Of a stretch of DNA of 64,000 bases, positions 14,350 to 26,000 are shown in pieces. Position numbers and translations under genes: made by a program. This stretch comes from Trichoplax sp. H2. Its lineage: Eukaryota > Placozoa > Uniplacotomia > Trichoplacea. The stretch covers positions 25,973-89,972 of the forward strand of contig NOWV01000251.1 in assembly GCA_003344405.1 (NCBI GenBank). Reading direction: 5' to 3'. The notes under the pieces were generated by a model. That model saw only the letters and a list, made by a program, of their open reading frames with translations, was not told the origin of the DNA and ran no database searches. The stretch's first letter is position 1; each line of letters opens with the position of its first letter.

Positions 14350-15270
14350 AAATTCATTGATTTTACCGCATGTTTGCGTATGTTAATTTCCTATCGGTGT
14401 TGGATGACTTTAAAGTGATGTGGAGCACCAAGACGATATACTACTACTTCAGCGTAGACTATTATGTAAAATACATGTCATCCTTACAGGTACTATTTTG
14501 AGTATAGCATCATGGCTTTAACGACATGTATTTTGTTTGTGCTTTTAGTGCGAATGGCATACTCGCAACATTCTCTTTGCAATCATGTTTATATTCGCTA
14601 AATTCACGAATGTCATCGAATGTTTGCATATGCTAATTCGATAGTTTAGGAAGTAAAAACAGATGTTGTCTATTCAACTTCATTTGCCAGTATAATAACA
14701 TCGAGACTCTAAACGACATCTATTTTACACGTTTTTGGATCCCATACCCTAAGCTTCTCCGACCTCGATGTTCGTGTAATATCATCGATTTTGCATCAGG
14801 TTAGCATGGACTGATGGACCTTTGTAGAGGACCGTTTCAAGAAATTTGCAGCAGTGCTTACTATGGTAATTCAGTAATTACTGCAGTAACGTGGACTCGC
14901 CAAATTCAGAGTTTAATAGTCGGCACAGATGTCGTCCATAAGCAGCTTTTCCACCATAGCGTCAAGACTTTAAACGACATGTATTGAACCCATTTCGAGA
15001 TCAATGCATAATCAGTATGGATGTAAAACAGATGTCATCAAAAGGCAGCTTTTCCACCATAGTGTCAACGCTTTAAACGACATCTATTTGACACGCTTTT
15101 CGATCGCATACCGGCAGCTTCTCCTGCCTTGATGTCAATACAAAATGATTTTGTCTAAGGTTTCACAATAGCGTTGACCTTCAGCATGCAAAATGAATGT
15201 CGTCAATAGGTAGCTTTCTTAGTATAGCGTAAACACATTTAGACAACATCTATTTTGCACAGTGGCCATT
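14350..15270 (+). repeat. Five degenerate copies of a roughly 100-bp module
   Basis: Copies share a core reading CTTTAAACGACATCTATTTK followed by CACG, near 14516, 14703, 14970, 15067 and 15229. In four of them this is preceded by GATGTCRTC and an AGCTTTTCCACCATAGYGTC-like stretch. Spacing is irregular (about 100-265 bp) and divergence is high. No open frame continues across copies. It could be remnants of a transposon family or an old minisatellite. Confidence 0.6.
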
Positions 15271-15604
15271 ACCGTAGTCTACACTGTACAGTGTGTGAGT
15301 TGATCAGCAAACGTTTCAAACATTAGGATGGCAAACGTGCATAGAAATTGTAGAATATGTTGTAAATAGTAAGCCTCGTACCCTACTATTGCAAAGCAGT
15401 CCATGCATGGATTCATGCATCAGTATTTCTAGTACTGCAAAATGATCCAACTTAGGAAAGAAAGAAAACCGGTTGCATCATGCAGTGCACTTGACATTGT
15501 GTCTATTGATTGTGCACGGATGTTTCCATTTGCATCATCTCTATTACAGTGGTTGGTGACTTTAAATGCAGAAATGATGACACCCGCTCAATTTCGATGA
15601 CTGA

Positions 15605-15836
15605 GTGCTGCGTTGTACTGTACACTGTACACTGTACACTGTGTACAGTATAGCGAGTAGATTGTATTTCCTGGTACTGTACAAGTCTTTGATCAAGTCA
15701 CGTACAGTACAGTATACAGTACGGTATACAGTACATTATACTGTACTGTAGGTTATTCTACAGTACTACAATCTAATGTACTGTACAGTACACAGTACGA
15801 GACTGTACTGTACTGTACATTGTACTGTACTGCACC
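15605..15836. repeat. CTGTA/GTAC palindromic simple-repeat block
   Basis: Dense runs of TGTACTGTACAGTACA-type sequence: pentamer steps ACAGT/ACTGT that are self-complementary through the GTAC centre. Both strands read almost the same, so foldback or cruciform structures are possible. The same motif recurs near 15985, 16130-16170, 56455-56530, 60200-60310 and 62626-62640. Confidence 0.8.
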
Positions 15837-16128
15837 GATTTGCAGCACTAGAGATGGTGAGAATCCATCGATGAAACGTCTCAAATCGTTGAAGATTGAC
15901 TGATGTACAGACGTACACTTCAGAACCGTCCAATCTTTGGAGATTTTACAGACGTACACAGCAGAACAGTCCAACAGTATACACTGTACACTGTACAGAT
16001 TTGGAGCACTGGAAAGGGTGAGAATCCGCCGATGAAACGTCTCAAATGGTTGGAGATTTACAGACGTACAGACGTACACTTCAGAACCGTCCAAAGTGGT
16101 CCACGATCGAAATGCACACTGTACAGTG
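15837..16128 (+). repeat. Tandem duplication, unit about 161 bp
   Basis: The segment starting GATTTGCAGCACTAGAGATG at 15837 recurs at 15998 as GATTTGGAGCACTGGAAAGG. Both continue with GTGAGAATCC, GATGAAACGTCTCAAAT, ACAGACGTACAC and CAGAACCGTCCAA in the same order. An internal shorter echo (CAGAACAGTCCAA) lies at 15962. Each unit ends in a CTGTA-rich stretch. Long open frames across this block are products of the repeat, not genes. Confidence 0.8.
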
Positions 16129-16390
16129 AGTAGTACTGTAAAATAGAGTATAATGTACTGTACAGTACAGTACGTGCGTTGCCATAGCGTGCTGGTAGAG
16201 ATTTTCTCCGTAGTACATGGAATGTAGTGTTTGATACGATACTCTTGGCGCCATACACGACGGTACAACGTCCAATTTATCCACTTCATTAGCCCTCGCG
16301 TCGACGGAAAGGTGGCAGCCATATTGTTGTTGCAACGCTATCCAAGATTCCTTTTGGCAATTTATCCAATCTCAAGGCAAAAAATTCAAC

Positions 16391-16642
16391 ATGACTGGAC
16401 TAGTTTGGGGTAGAATAGCCAGAGTGCGCCATGTCATTACCTATTCGTTATCACCTTTCGAGCAAAGAAGTATGGCTGGCATTTTGAAGAATGGCATCCC
16501 TAACGTCATACGTCGTTTCAGCGAATCCTTCCCTTATGTTGCGCCATCGTTGATCATGGTCGTTTGCGTTTACAAATGGAGCAAGAAGAAATTTATTGAA
16601 TTAAGCAGAAAGAATCCTGCCGATTTTGCCAATGATGAATAA
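16391..16642 (+). CDS. UQCRQ: Cytochrome b-c1 complex subunit 8 (UQCRQ / QP-C), 83 aa
   Basis: A complete single-exon gene. The protein has the family signatures near the N-terminus (RIARVRHVITYSLSPFEQR, about residues 8-26), then GIPNVIRRFSESFPYVAPS, one membrane helix (about residues 51-64, SLIMVVCVYKW) and a C-terminal RKNPADFANDE that matches the KNPA-x-x-x-ND tail of other animals. Its length of 83 residues is close to the vertebrate protein. It is a nuclear-encoded small subunit of respiratory complex III in the mitochondrial inner membrane, contacting cytochrome b. The start is the first ATG and the size fits. The stop codon overlaps an AATAAA polyadenylation hexamer. The repeat-rich block ending near 16170 lies directly upstream. 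Confidence 0.95.
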   Translation: MTGLVWGRIARVRHVITYSLSPFEQRSMAGILKNGIPNVIRRFSESFPYVAPSLIMVVCVYKWSKKKFIELSRKNPADFANDE

Positions 16643-16644
16643 AG
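16639..16644 (+). terminator. Polyadenylation hexamer overlapping the UQCRQ stop
   Basis: The sequence GAATAAAG places AATAAA across the TAA stop codon, so the signal begins inside the last codon. A second, ordinary signal is not needed but could exist downstream. Confidence 0.45.
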
Positions 16645-18840
16645 AGTTTATTGCCTACTACAATTTTATTATTTTTGAAACAAGAACATTTCAACGTCAA
16701 TCATAACTCAATGGCCATTTTGCTAACGCTAACAGTTCTACAAGGTTGGAAAGACTCTATTCTCTTTTCCAGTTGGCTGTATCTTATGAAGAAATAAATA
16801 ACTTGGCAATCTATGATAGGTTAGAATATCATTGGGTAATCTTGCGGATGACTATACTGGAAGAACAGATTGACATTGTACATCGACTCTATTTTGTGCT
16901 TGTTATTTTGTTCATTAGTAGCATGTTAACGTGGCTCTTATAGCTGGACTAACCATATCTGGATACGAATGCCATTTTTTCCGCATAATTCATGCATAAT
17001 GTTGCGTTATTTGTATTGCAAATAATAGCTGTTAAATGGATTAATAAATAAAATGAATCTTATGGACAGTTTACCTTTCACTCGATGACTAGCAGTTACA
17101 GTCAGCCTAGAAGCAGTTAAAAAACATTCGCTGCGACTATACTGCCAGACCTTGACCAACATCTCACGAGTGACTGGTCTTGTACAGGTCTAATGACCAG
17201 AGAAAGAGCAACGTTCAAGCTCTAGAAAGATGTCTATTCTTTAATTAACCCCTTCAACAGTTGGCAATAGTATCAATAAAATCGACTATGGGTTTGACCC
17301 CATAACAGCAACACATGGAGATATCCAAGTACTATAGAATATTGTTGGTGGATAACTGTATATAACTACAGTATTCCCGAGTCTATGATAAGTCTTGAAC
17401 GATATTTTATTATCTCTTTGCTTTTATTTGATTGATTACAAAGTAAGAAGTCTCTACAATATTGGCCCATTAGTAGTCCATTCCTGACAATTGATAGTAG
17501 AGAACAGAGTGACATTAAATCGAGTCAAAAATCAGCGATGGACCTTACAGTACAGCAACAGTTTATTAGGATATCGACAATACCGATGGTGCATTACTGT
17601 ATATCACTATTCTAAAGTTTGTGATAGCTACGAACTCTGTCTTATATCTCTCCACTTATTTGATCAAGTGCATGCGATAAGTCTTAGCAAGATCAGGTCA
17701 AAAGCGGAATAGGTCAATTCCTCTCTACTGTTGAATAATTGTATTATAATAATATGCCTGCGATAGTGCACATACTGTAGACGCTTCAAAATACAAAAAA
17801 TACACATACGCCTATGTAGAATCAACTGCTATGACGGTAATTTGATCATCAATAAAAATACTATAGTTTATAATGTAATATCGTATTCCATGCTGCTATG
17901 TAAAGGTACATACTGTACACTTTCTTCCACTCTGACAGCAGGTATTCCTCTTTTGAACATGACGTATGAATTTTTAGCAGCTTACACTTACTCACTTGGA
18001 CGAAATATGAGCAAAATCGTATAAAATTGACGATTATTGTATAGTGTTTATTAGCCTCATAGCATTAACTGTTAATCATATAAGATAGCAATCATCTAGT
18101 ACTTCACAAATCCATCCAACCAAGCAAGCAGAATCAAACGATTGTTTGGTGTATAGTTATTATCAGTTCCATATTATATTATACTGCTCGCAGAGTAGAT
18201 ACCCTATATACTGTATATTTAATGTTAAATTGTTTACTAGCTTAGGAGTAAGATAACTATTATGCGTGATCATTACAACAATATCTTCGATAATTAATCA
18301 ACATGCATGTTACGCCTTTGATTTGATTTTATCCAATTTTTACTATCTAACAGCAGTCATATCAACTAGAACATCATTTATTGCTTGTAATATCACACCA
18401 AAAAAATGAATTAGTAAATGACTATAGAGAAGATAGACAAAAGTTAGAACTAGGCTAACTTTATACGTAGATATCTTTTTTGTAATTTATATCTACTTTC
18501 TCTGTATAGCTATAGTCTAAAGACTCTATATAACTGTGTAGCGATAGTATAGAGTCCCTAGATTAGCGATCATTTCTATAAGAATTGCAACTAGGAATCA
18601 CTCTCATAGTACTGTATACTATCGATAGAGAATACAACAAACATTAATGAAGCTACATTATAGAATATTATTACTTCTCAAAAAAAACTCATGCCAGTAA
18701 ATGCACGGATAAATTAATACTACATTGCTCTAACTACGTAACTACAGATACCGATAACTAGAACTAGCATTTTGTATACGAATACACAATATGCGCCTAC
18801 ATCTACAGATGGTATGATGAATCTGTTATGCATAGCCAAT
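16645..18840. other. Non-coding interval with weak internal repeats
   Basis: No supportable gene. The stretches 17240-17450 and 17490-17700 look like two old, badly diverged copies of one sequence (shared order AGCAACA, ATAACTGTATATAACTA-like, TATCTCT). A hairpin (GACTCTATA paired with TATAGAGTC) lies near 18523-18558. The right end is the 3' flank of the minus-strand receptor gene. Confidence 0.4.
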
Positions 18841-20029
18841 CTATGACTTGGAATCTATCGATGCAGAACTTTGAATTCTTGCAGGCGGCGATGAAATTGT
18901 TAAACTACTATTAGATTTAGATGATTGATTTAAACTGGACAATGATCCAAAAAATGACCATTTTCTCCTGTCCATTTTACACCAAGGACTACCTTGTTTA
19001 CACCAACCGGGTAATCGATCAGTGAAATTACTACTAGTAAAAGTATAGAGGAATGGATTGATAGCGGAGTTGATTGGTAATGCAAAGACAGCAACATAAG
19101 GTAAGATGGTAAATCGTAAGATAACGCTAAAGCCGCTATTTAAGTAAGAATGGGCTTCTCCTCGTTTAATCTGAAAGATAGAAAGCCAAAACACAAAATA
19201 AAATGGTAGCCAACATACAATATCCGTGATGCAGATTAAAAAAAGTCGAATAGCCATACGATGCTCTTGATTTGTTTTCTGATTTCGACGTATTGATCGG
19301 CCAGATTGTTTTACTTTCATAAATAAGCGTATATAGAGAATAGTCACAATGATCCACATGATGAATGTTAAAAATATATAACTCGATAGCCACAGGTAAA
19401 AGAATTTATGAGATAAATTGATAGGCACACAAACTGGACTATCACCATAAACAGTTTGAGTATAAGGTTTATTTATACTATATACAATCGGACCTGCGAT
19501 ATAACCGATACTAATGACCCATGCTAAACCTAGCGTTTTCTTAGTGGTTGCCATATCTAAACGTTTATTAGAAAATGGATAGACGATGCAAATGTAGCGA
19601 TCAATACCAATCAATAACATCATAAAGACAGACATAAAGCTGGATAATGACATTAGGAAGCTAGCTAATAAACACATAGGATGCTTATTCCAGTAAACGG
19701 AATAAATGCCATAGTCATGGCGAGTTAACATATCAGCAATAGCTATAATTAAAAGATAAAGCCCCATAAGGAAATCAGCGAAAGCAAGATGGCTAACCAC
19801 TAATTTGGGTACAGGATGGCCAGCTTTACTGTCGCGACGATATAAAAGAATAACCAAAGCATTACCAATGACTGCTAAAATGGAAACAATCCAGGTAAAG
19901 ATACGCAAAGATGGATTAGCAAGTAAATCATGGCAATTAGATATTTTATTACGACTATTAAATTCTGTCACTGAGCATTCTTTAATTTTAGCTGGAACGA
20001 TACAGCAGAAATATCCACGATCGGCAGTC
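18841..20029 (-). other. Hinge plus 7TM exon of the receptor
   Basis: A single exon with TTTCAG acceptor above 20029. It encodes the cysteine hinge (FCC...C), the segment SNCHDLLANPSLRIFTW typical of glycoprotein-hormone/relaxin LGRs just before helix 1, and all seven helices. The serine-rich cytoplasmic tail of about 70 residues offers many phosphorylation sites. Helix 1 carries IGNALVILLYR and helix 2 SHLAFADFLMGLYLL. Confidence 0.93.
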
Positions 20030-23000
20030 CTGAAAGATTGCAGAAGTTAGCCCTGCATTACTCAAGACACAAATATTCAAGTATCAATAATCACTAAGAC
20101 GAGTTAATAGAACTTATGCACTGTTAAAGAATTGTATAAAATACATTATTTTGCGTTAACAATAAAAATTTATTTACTATAGTATTTAATATAGCATCAT
20201 TGTGGTAGCTAAGATTCAAAATTTAAAAGATCAATTTTAAATAATAGGTGATATCTTGGCTGAAATAGAGCTTTCAATAGCGATTCCTTGTAACAAGAAT
20301 ATTACAAATCGAAATTTGTAATGAGAAAGTTAAATTGCAATTAATGAACGACAGACTACGAATCGACCGTCAGTTAGGTTTATCCCTCTCAACATCGAAC
20401 TACAGTGCGACTAATTACTGACGACTATCCTTGTAAAATCACAATCAGTTACTAAACTTTTTGGACAAAATTGAAGGTGAACTTTAAAAATTCGCCAATT
20501 TAAAATAGATCTACTAAGATAATCATTAAAAATTAGGTATGAAGTCATAGACAATGATATTCTAAATCAAACCCAAAGTATGTTCTCTAACGATAATGAA
20601 ATAAGTGATTGACTTCAAAAATCACTCCGTGACTACGATATAAATCAATCACATAATGGTATAAACCTATAAATACGCAACCAACGAAACTTTATGCTAG
20701 CATTAGCTTAAAAGATAATTTATAACTTACAGCTTATATAAATTTGTTGGTCCATAGAACGAATCTTTTACAACTTGTTCAAGTTGATTATTTTGCAGAT
20801 TTCTAATATAGATTCGGACAGGTTACCGATAATATTTATAATCATTTTTGAAAGTGTTAAATCATGATAATGATGATATTGATATTCAAAATCATAATTG
20901 AATTGATATGGGACTAAGATGATTGAACCAAAGTTTAAAAAAGTAGAAACGTGCGCAAACAAATTTGATAAGATAACAATACATACAGGCATAGAAAATT
21001 ATACGCCATTAGAAACTTAGGTAAACTTTTATCAATCTTAGTATCGATTTAATTTGGACAATCTTTTGGATAATGATCTATTATTCAGATGCAGCGGTAT
21101 CAATTACCGGCTAGACTAGCTATCTAATGAAAATATTTGCTAAAGTAGGCGAAGATTTTAGACAGGTAGTACAATATTCTCTCGTGATCGGTTATATGTT
21201 GCATTTTCTAAATGTAACTCTTCCGATATCATACGAGCAAATATGAACTAAAAGCATGTTATTGGCAAGAATATGTTGTAATGATAAATAACCAAATATT
21301 ACTTAAATGAAATCCTGAATGATACTTATTTCCAGGCAATAATAATTCCTTAATTATTTAATAATAATTTTGTAATAATACGCAGCTAATCTGGGTACAG
21401 AGATAGGAGTGATGATTATATTATTTTGCAACCTAAGTAAGAACAAATTTTCTACATACTCGTATTTTCCATCTTCAGTAATAACATAAAATCATCTTAA
21501 ATACTGGCTTGATGGATAACGCTTACAAGATATGGCGTTCACATTGAATTGTATCAATTATGAACGCTGAAAATTTACGCTTTATAATGTTATACATTCT
21601 AATTAAACTCACATGAACCATAATGAAGGAGTATAAATGAAGCAAAATGGTTGAAGCGTAGTAATTTGATTATTCGAAATATCTCTGTAAAATAATAAAA
21701 ATAAAAGAATTACAGTTTTAGATTGTCGGCGGCTAGCATTAACACTGGTTTTAATCTTGTATAAAAATATATTCGATAGGCCAGACATATACTCGAATTT
21801 CTTAGATTCTTACAAGTATTGAAGATGAGGCATATACTTCAAAATCGTAAGTTCACAAATATCTGTTATTAAGTTACTACCTAAATTTCTAAATAAGTAA
21901 GAACAAGATATGGTCAGCTGTAATGAATTTGAGCAGATAGAGAATCATTCTCAAATAGTTTAAAATAGCTAAAATGAAGCAGTCAAATGATGTATTAGAT
22001 AGCGTACAAGGATTTAGCATGTAAAAAGTGTTCCTTTCGTTCGTTTCTAATTGCGGTTAAAGAATTCTTGGATACATCCCTAAAATTAAAAGCACACGGA
22101 ATGATTAGAATGTAAATTTACTTTCTAGGGTCAAAGTTTCTTCAAGTCATGCAGTACTTACAATGATTTGAGAGTTGCCGATCCTTCTCCCACAATTAGT
22201 GAAATATCCAATATCTTTAAGTTATTACATGATAAATCGCTATAGTATATAGCGGTAATTATTTAACATTAATATCAGCGTCATATTTGCGAGATTTACA
22301 GCTACTTACAATATGTCATCAGCAAGCCAATTCTTATCATATTACTATACATATACAATACGTATACAAATAATGGATTGAATAATTGCACAGTATCTAA
22401 GATATATAGTGATTTAAATGATTACTAACCAGTAAATCCACACACTGGTTATCTTACGAGTACTGTATACAGTTAGTAGACACTTGTACCTTATATTTTA
22501 CATTATATATTTTTATAATAAAAAATTGTTGTGTAATAAAAGATATATTTTTCAACTGCAAGTATAACGTTCAATTCTGTTTTTATTGGTGATTAGTAAC
22601 TCTTTCAAAAAATTGCTTCTTACATAGTTCCATCAAATTTCGAACCGTGTGTTTAGGATATTAGTCAAATCAATGCATTTATTCAACAAAATTGGGCTTT
22701 ACTTACACCTCTTTAACTAAGGAAGTCAACTTAGAGAGTCGCCAATGATCGCTAGGATCAATATGAAGTAACGCACTTTTCAATCCTCTATATCAAATAC
22801 AAAAGCAATCGTTTTAGAATAACCACACAGAAAAAGCTGATGTTCACCTAGCTTCTAGGTAAAGTTGGGTTAAAGAAGTATGATTTATATGGATATGAAT
22901 TGATCTACGCCGCACTAGTATTGTTATTTGAATAAAACACTACAATATCGTAAGAAAATTTCGTATAAACTTACAGAGAAGTAATCGAAATATGAGCATA

Positions 23001-26000
23001 CGGGTAGTGAACTGTGTTATTAAGGACTAGTGGGTTTTCATCCAAATGCCTAAAATAAAATGATTAAAACAAACAATTACTGGACATAGCCATACTAATT
23101 ACATGGAATACTGTCATCCAGTAATTGCTTACAGAGTTAAATCACCCTTTCTCTTAATGTAAAAAAATCGAAAGGGCAGGGATTTAATATTGCTGTTAGC
23201 TATGTTCCTGTAAATGAAAAGAAAGGAATATTCCGACGCAAAATGGCTTTGCATTATTTAAGGGTATTTCCATTTCGTGAAAAACCTGTATGGAATTTAC
23301 CATTCAAGAGTAGATTATATAATTATAGTCACTAAACTTACAAATATGTAATGAAGCTCAAATTTTCTAAAAATTCGCTAATTTTTGAAGGTTCATTCTG
23401 GTGAAAGGTTTGTTTACCACCTACACTCCTGTAAGCAAAACCTCATTTAACTGTAAATGAATATATATTAAATGATTTAAAGCCTTTAAAATATTATAGC
23501 AAGAGTATGGCCAAAACAGAAGTTATGCCGCAATATCCTATTGCCACGAGCACTATTATAACATCTACATTTGCATAGACTGCTAGATGCATTAATAGAC
23601 AGAGTATTTGTAATCTTACAGTGAATAATATAATAGATATCTATTTATAGCACAGTTATTTTCCATTTTAAAATAAATCATCAACCCTCTTTTCTTCTAC
23701 AAAATATGGCAAACTTACAGTCCAGTCAACTTAGTGAATAAATGCCTACAATTAACGGAATAGTTAGCCACAGAGGTGTTCCAAATGTGCCTGTAATTGA
23801 ATTAGAATACCCTCTCCATTAGTACTATTTTTCGAGCATAATTTTAATTCTGTCTTAATAAAATTCGTTACTGACAAATGGCGTATCCACGTTGAGAATT
23901 TCCATGACTTAATAACTGGATTAAATATAGAACAGTTGATAGATGTGAAATTATTTCCGTTTAGATTTCTAGGATAGAATTCATCATTGAAGAATAGGCC
24001 GTGTAATAGCTGATTTATAATTTTTCCTTTCCGACAAACTTTAAAGTGAAATAATGATTCTACTTACAGATCTTTCAAATTGTCTCCAAAAAAGCGTTTA
24101 TTTGGTAGTTTTTGAATATTGTTGTTACTGATATCCCTGCACAGGGAATAAACAAACTTAAGTTAGCTTATCTTAGCCAAAATAGTTCCATTGCTATCGT
24201 TTAATATCCCTTGAATGAGTCTTTCATCTATAAACTAATAATTATATCGATTAAATTGAATTAAACCTACAATTCTGTTCTTAATAACTTTAAATTCATG
24301 ACTATTTGCGATAACCAGCAAAGAATTATTGTACTAGATAACTTGCTCGGTATTTTTTTGTATTTGTTTTAATCAATCTGTACATCTTGAATTATAGACA
24401 TCTATCTTTATCGTTGGCATTAATTCTAAGTATGTAACTATCATCTTTACCTATATAGTTTGAGCAGTATACTCCATAAATTTTATAAATGCTGTTACTA
24501 ACATTATTGCTATATAAGAAAATGATACTAGAAATTTACTCGATCGCATAAAGATAATAAGTACTAATAACTATATCATTTACTAATCAGAATGTCATAT
24601 CAATTGATTCAAATCTACATCTTTTTGTTTGTGTCATCGGTAATTGTATATAAATTCAATAAACCATTATAGTTATTCCATATAATAGCAAGAATTAAGT
24701 AGATGTTTTATCTGACATTTATTTTATTTAATAAATCATTATCGATTTTTTTCAATTTTAAGAATACTAATATAGAATTACTTACAGTTCGATGAGGGAA
24801 CTGAAATTTTCAAACTGATATTCACTTATTTTGGATAGTCCAGTATGAGCCATATTTCTATCAATCAACCAGTTCTAATTTGAATTTTTAAACTTTGAAA
24901 TAATATAAAAATGAGGGTGATCAGCTTACAGTTTAGTTAGATGAAGTAATTTAGAGCCCAAGATAGCTTCGATACTCTCTTTAATATTAAGGCAATCGTG
25001 CAAATCCCTGTACACAATTCAAAAAGAACGAAATTAATAGTAATCGAGTAATAGTAATAAAAGACTTTGCTTATATATTTTATATACTTACAGCACTAAT
25101 AACGAGTGCAAATTACCAAAAGCATGAGGTTCTATATACATAAGAAAGTAATTTCTGGATAGATTCCTGGTTTAAAACAAAATAGATCTCAACTGACCCA
25201 CGTTTATAGGTCTGCAACATGAAATTGTGTTATCAACGATGTTGAAATTATTAGCTAAAATTTCTTGAAAAGACTAGAACTGCATGCACATACGAAATAA
25301 AAGAAATAAGATAATTGTAAGAATAGCGCTGATTAATTCTAAAAATAATAGCTAATTTGAAAATGGCATTATATTGCACGATAAAGATAAAACAACAAAT
25401 CTGATGCGATATTAAATGCTGCAATTTGCACAGACGCAATGTTATCATTATGAATATGCGGAAAAATTTGGCAAAAGTAATCTCAAACGTTAGAAAATTC
25501 GAACTTAATTAAAGGATTGATCAAATTGTTATAGAGAATTCGAGCTAACAAATTTTAAGAATGACTTATAATTTCTTACAGGTTTTGTAGGCCAGGCAAA
25601 GCTTTAAAATTGTCGTACTGCAATGTTTTCAACTTATTTTCGGCTAAATTCCTATCAAAACGTAGTAATTGATGTTTAAGTTAAAATCTAATTTAGATAA
25701 TGAGATAGTAGCTACTGCCAGTATTCTTAGAAATAAGCACTTTCTTAAAATATAAGTATGTGAACTATTAGGTTTACATTATCGTAAACGAATATTTATT
25801 ATTGATTACTATGATCAACGAAATACATTCGGAGCTGACAGGGGATTCTCGATCAATTTTAGTACGTTTTTAGCCTAATTACTAGTAAAAAACTTAATTG
25901 GAATATATGAAATTAACCCTAAATCTATTCAATGCCTAAAAGGTTTAATTATTGCTATTATTTCTAGAAGCTTAAATTGGAAAACTGCAGCTATTACTTA

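Noticed and set aside
15753-16335. Long minus-strand frames (up to 189 codons) and the overlapping plus-strand frame
   Set aside because: They lie in the CTGTA/GTAC block and the 161-bp tandem duplication; the translations are Tyr/Cys/Val-rich repeats of the same unit and no domain is visible.
16746-16943. 65-codon plus-strand frame with a hydrophobic end, downstream of UQCRQ
   Set aside because: Opens at a non-ATG codon, has no recognised domain and no splice context; it could be 3' flanking sequence.
19805-20050. Plus-strand 81-codon frame
   Set aside because: Antisense to the hinge and first helix of the 7TM exon.
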